Shown piece by piece: positions 33,209 to 35,618 of a stretch of 35,618 nucleotides of DNA. Positions within the stretch are counted from its first letter, which is position 1. Every line of letters starts with the position of its first letter. Under the pieces are notes generated by a model. That model was not told the origin of the DNA. It did no database searches and saw only the letters and a program-made list of their open reading frames with translations. The stretch comes from Acidobacteriaceae bacterium (GTDB taxonomy: Bacteria; Acidobacteriota; Terriglobia; Terriglobales; Acidobacteriaceae): the NCBI GenBank assembly GCA_021323655.1, contig JAJPKO010000028.1, positions 1 through 35,618 on the forward strand, written 5' to 3'. The translations under genes and the position numbers were made by a program.

Positions 33209-34523
33209 AAACCTCTGCCAGGGTAGGCTCGGAGACCTGGGTCAGGAGCTGCACGCGTTCGCAGCAAGCCTGTACCCAATTTGCCGGAGCATCACCGGCG
33301 ATGGGATCCGGCAGACGTTGGCGATGATCGGCAAGCGGATCCCTCTGCAGATGCACCACGTTCCCACAGGGACCCAAGTCTTCGACTGGACGGTGCCCCG
33401 AGAGTGGAATATTCGAGATGCCTATATCAAGAGCGTGGACGGCACACGCGTGCTGGACTTTCAGCAGTCGAACCTGCACGTCCTGAATTACAGCGTACCG
33501 GTGAAGGCGGTTATGCCGCTCAGCCAGCTTCAGCCACACTTGTTTACGCTGCCAGAATATCCGGAGTGGATCCCTTACCGCACGTCCTATTACCAGGAAA
33601 GCTGGGGATTTTGTTTATCCCACAACCAGATGCTGGCTCTTAAGGATGGCGAGTATGAGGTGTGCATCGATTCCACGCTGAAGGACGGGTGCTTGACCTA
33701 TGGAGAATGCTATGTTCGGGGCCGTTCTACCGATGAGGTTTTGATCTCATGTCATGCCTGCCACCCGTCGCTGGCCAATGATAATCTCTCAGGCCTAAGC
33801 GTGGCTACTTTTCTGGCGGAATTACTTTCTGGGAGGGATCTCCGCCACTCATACCGGTTCTTGTTTATTCCGGGCACGATTGGAGCGATCACCTGGCTAG
33901 CCCAAAACCGCGAGACGGCGGGACGCATCTGCCACGGATTGGTTTTGACATGCATCGGGGACGCAAGCGGACTTCATTATAAAAAGACCCGCCGGGGAGA
34001 CGCGGAGATCGATCGTATTGTGGGCCACGTGCTCCGACACAGCGGGGAGCCTTACGAAATTCTAGAGTTTTCTCCGTGCGGTTACGACGAACGGCAGTAC
34101 TGTTCGCCGGGTTTCAACCTTCCGGTCGGCTGCCTGATGCGGAGCGTCTGGGGCAGCTTTCCGGAGTACCATACGTCGGCCGACAATCTGGATTTTGTTC
34201 TGCCGGTTCAATTAGCCAGGTCGCTGCAAGTGTGTGCCAACATCTTGGATGTCATTGAAAACAATAGACGATATTGGAACCGGATGCCATATTGCGAACC
34301 ACAACTGGGCCGCCGGAATCTGTACCGCTCTACGGGAGGCGACGGGATCGGGACGGAAGTCTCCGCCCGGCTCTGGGTGTTGAACCTGTCGGACGGTGAG
34401 CACTCTCTGCTGGATATCGCGGAGCGCTCCGGGCTTCCTTTCGCAAAAATCTGGGAAGCGGCCGGCGTGTTGTGTGAGAGCGGGCTGCTTTCCGCTGTCC
34501 CGGAGGTCTCTGACACGCGGTAG
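33195..34523 (+). CDS. DUF4910-type aminopeptidase-like protein with C-terminal winged helix
   Basis: A 442-residue protein related to the DUF4910 family, a zinc-peptidase (M28-like) fold found almost only in polysaccharide clusters. Metal-site candidates are SCHACHPSLANDNLSG (185-200; H187, H190, D196), the E/D-rich FSPCGYDERQYCSPGFN near 291-307 and SFPEYHTSADNLDF near 324-337. The N-terminal 130 residues form the family-specific beta domain, including LPEYPEWIPYRTSYYQESWGFCLSH. The C-terminal 70 residues (SLLDIAERSGLPFAKIWEAAGVLCESGLL) look like a winged helix. Function is unproven; hydrolysis of an amide on a sugar or amino acid intermediate is a guess. It overlaps RmlC by 14 bases and precedes a PIG-L deacetylase, which supports joint action. 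Confidence 0.75.
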   Translation: MPSLKNLCQGRLGDLGQELHAFAASLYPICRSITGDGIRQTLAMIGKRIPLQMHHVPTGTQVFDWTVPREWNIRDAYIKSVDGTRVLDFQQSNLHVLNYSVPVKAVMPLSQLQPHLFTLPEYPEWIPYRTSYYQESWGFCLSHNQMLALKDGEYEVCIDSTLKDGCLTYGECYVRGRSTDEVLISCHACHPSLANDNLSGLSVATFLAELLSGRDLRHSYRFLFIPGTIGAITWLAQNRETAGRICHGLVLTCIGDASGLHYKKTRRGDAEIDRIVGHVLRHSGEPYEILEFSPCGYDERQYCSPGFNLPVGCLMRSVWGSFPEYHTSADNLDFVLPVQLARSLQVCANILDVIENNRRYWNRMPYCEPQLGRRNLYRSTGGDGIGTEVSARLWVLNLSDGEHSLLDIAERSGLPFAKIWEAAGVLCESGLLSAVPEVSDTR

Positions 34524-34533
34524 GGCGAGGGTG

Positions 34534-35187
34534 ATGATCCGCTGTATCCTGAACGAAGGAAGCACCAAATCGCTGCAGGTTCTCTGCCTGGGCGCACATT
34601 CCGACGACATCGAAATCGGCGCCGGCGGAACGATCCTCCGGCTGGCTGAAGAATATCCATGCAGTGTATTTCATTGGGTGGTTTTCAGCGCCATCGCGGA
34701 ACGGGAAGCGGAGGCGAGGCAGGCAGCGGCTCTGTTCGCCGGCGCAACCCGCCTGAGAGGCCTTCTGCTGAAGAGCTTCCCTGACGGCTTCATGCCCTTC
34801 GTTGGCGGTGAAATCAAGGCGGTCTTCGAAGAGTTAAAGCGAGCAGTCTCGCCGGACCTCATCTTAACTCCGAGCCGCAAAGACGCGCACCAGGACCACC
34901 GCCTGATTGGCGAATTGACCTGGAACACCTTCCGTGATCATTTGATCCTGGAATACGAGATTCCAAAATACGATGGCGACCTGGGGCAGCCGTCGGTATT
35001 CGTGCCGTTGACGCCAGACCAGTATGGCAAGAAGGTCGACTACCTCATAGAGGCGTTCCCGTCGCAGCATACCAAGCGCTGGTTTCAGCCGGAGACGTTC
35101 CTCGCCTTGATGCGGCTGCGGGGCATGGAATGTAATGCTCCCAGCGGTTACGCGGAGGCATTCTACTGCCGCAAGATGGTGTTGTGA
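34534..35187 (+). CDS. PIG-L family (LmbE-like) N-deacetylase
   Basis: A 217-residue zinc hydrolase. LQVLCLGAHSDDIEIGAGGT gives the H-x-D-D metal/base motif (H22, D24, D25), and KDAHQDHRLIGELT gives H119-x2-H122. HTKRWF is also typical. The family removes acetyl groups from GlcNAc-type substrates, including nucleotide- and lipid-linked sugars, and from many bacterial secondary metabolites. The frame is open from 34396 over the previous gene's end, but the homology starts near ATG 34534, which follows GGCGAGGGTG. It is the last gene of the nucleotide-sugar module. It may produce a free amine on a sugar for later acylation, though the substrate is unknown. Confidence 0.82.
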   Translation: MIRCILNEGSTKSLQVLCLGAHSDDIEIGAGGTILRLAEEYPCSVFHWVVFSAIAEREAEARQAAALFAGATRLRGLLLKSFPDGFMPFVGGEIKAVFEELKRAVSPDLILTPSRKDAHQDHRLIGELTWNTFRDHLILEYEIPKYDGDLGQPSVFVPLTPDQYGKKVDYLIEAFPSQHTKRWFQPETFLALMRLRGMECNAPSGYAEAFYCRKMVL

Positions 35188-35209
35188 GCCTGCTCGAGAG
35201 GTAGCGGGC
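35188..35209 (+). terminator. Weak hairpin after the PIG-L gene
   Basis: GCCTGCT (35188-35194) pairs with AGCGGGC (35203-35209), with one G-T pair and an 8-base loop. There is no T-run after it, so intrinsic termination is doubtful. It lies between the polysaccharide module and an unrelated secreted protein gene, where a terminator would be expected. Confidence 0.2.
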
Positions 35210-35256
35210 GCGTGTTGCTGCGTGGTGCGGAACTTCCGGCCAGCAAGTTTCTCTCT

Positions 35257-35263
35257 AAAGGAG
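35257..35263 (+). promoter_or_regulatory. Shine-Dalgarno AAAGGAG of the right-edge secreted protein
   Basis: AAAGGAG ends 11 bases before ATG 35275. It supports that start and indicates that the truncated gene is a real one. Confidence 0.6.
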
Positions 35264-35274
35264 ACTTACAATTA

Positions 35275-35618
35275 ATGCTGTCTCTCCACGATGCTTTTGT
35301 CCGCTCTAGGGCTGTGCGCTTCGGGCTATTGGTGGCCGTAGCACTGGCAGCCTCGTTGCGTCCGACGCCGCTCCTGGCGCAGACCATCAGCTATGTGCAG
35401 GGAAGCTATGCCACGCCACAATCGCCCCAGACCACGGTGAGTGTGAAGTTCAATGCCGCGCAGATCGCCGGTGACCTCAACGTGGTCGTCGTCGGGTGGA
35501 ACGACAGCACCGCCACCGTAGCAGGCGTCACCGACACGGCCGGCAATGTATACACGCGCGCGGTGGGCCCAACGGCCATCAGTGGTGTCGAGTCACAGTC
35601 CATCTACTATGCCAAGAA
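35275..35618 (+). CDS. Secreted protein, N-terminal fragment cut by the window edge
   Basis: The first 114 codons of a longer gene that runs off the window. A basic N-terminus (RSRAVRF) precedes a hydrophobic signal segment GLLVAVALAASL and a cleavage-like site after LLAQ. The mature start is TISYVQGSYATPQSPQTTVS, followed by VVVVGWNDSTATVAGVTDTAGNVYTRAVGP. This beta-rich opening is common at the beginning of large exported or lectin-like proteins of Acidobacteriota and other environmental bacteria, and often precedes carbohydrate-binding or immunoglobulin-like domains. The 3' end is missing and its function is unknown. A strong Shine-Dalgarno is present. It may begin a new, unrelated transcription unit. 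Confidence 0.7.
   Translation, partial: MLSLHDAFVRSRAVRFGLLVAVALAASLRPTPLLAQTISYVQGSYATPQSPQTTVSVKFNAAQIAGDLNVVVVGWNDSTATVAGVTDTAGNVYTRAVGPTAISGVESQSIYYAK

Noticed and set aside
1-35618. CRISPR arrays, tRNA and rRNA genes
   Set aside because: No regularly spaced repeats, tRNA-like cloverleaf or rRNA sequence was seen by eye. A tRNAscan-SE and CRISPR search would settle it.

Overview
The window is one long, almost entirely plus-strand surface-polysaccharide biosynthesis locus of roughly 34 kb, flanked and interrupted by small relics of insertion sequences. The organism is a GC-rich Gram-negative-type bacterium. The style of the secreted proteins, the gene families and the loose gene packing look like Acidobacteriota (Solibacter/Bryobacter-like) or a similar soil lineage, but that is an inference; no rRNA or tRNA marker is present.

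Layout. Positions 1-933 hold no intact gene, only a minus-strand relic of an IS5-type transposase. Next come a family-4 glycosyltransferase (934-2148), a large membrane-anchored CE4-like protein (2180-4198) and an NAD-dependent epimerase (4285-5280). Positions 5281-5795 contain a frameshifted IS200-like transposase followed by four REP-like palindromes. A second block (5796-12482) has a GT2, an AsnB-type amidotransferase, a polysaccharide deacetylase, a FemAB-like acyl/aminoacyl transferase, a rhamnosyltransferase-like GT2 and a GNAT acetyltransferase. This set recalls exosortase-associated exopolysaccharide loci, although no exosortase is present. A third block (12556-18933) has a secreted beta-helix protein, an O-antigen ligase/polymerase-like membrane protein, a GT4, a GT2 and a zinc-ribbon methyltransferase.

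The most distinctive part is 18973-22037: a hexapeptide acyltransferase, a free-standing acyl carrier protein, a FabG-like reductase and an adenylating acyl ligase in immediate succession. Together they look like a self-contained carrier-protein-based system for decorating a sugar with an unusual, possibly hydroxylated, acyl group. A GT2, a pyruvyltransferase, a methyltransferase and a Wzx-type flippase follow (22084-26813). After a 668-base gene-free stretch (26814-27481) comes a second FemAB-like protein.

The last block (28692-35187) is a tight nucleotide-sugar module: epimerase, TylC3/NovU-type C-methyltransferase, RfbF-type nucleotidyltransferase, a divergent SDR, an RmlC-type 3,5-epimerase, a DUF4910 aminopeptidase-like protein and a PIG-L deacetylase. 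It points to a C-methyl-branched deoxysugar, but no 4,6-dehydratase or aminotransferase is in the window. The right edge cuts a secreted protein gene (35275 onward).

Working model (inference): glycosyltransferases assemble a repeat unit that carries a branched sugar, pyruvyl ketal and acyl groups; the flippase exports it, the polymerase/ligase-like protein processes it, and the deacetylases and FemAB/GNAT proteins trim or decorate it. The chain-initiating phosphoglycosyltransferase, Wza/Wzc/Wzz-type export proteins and most precursor enzymes must lie outside.
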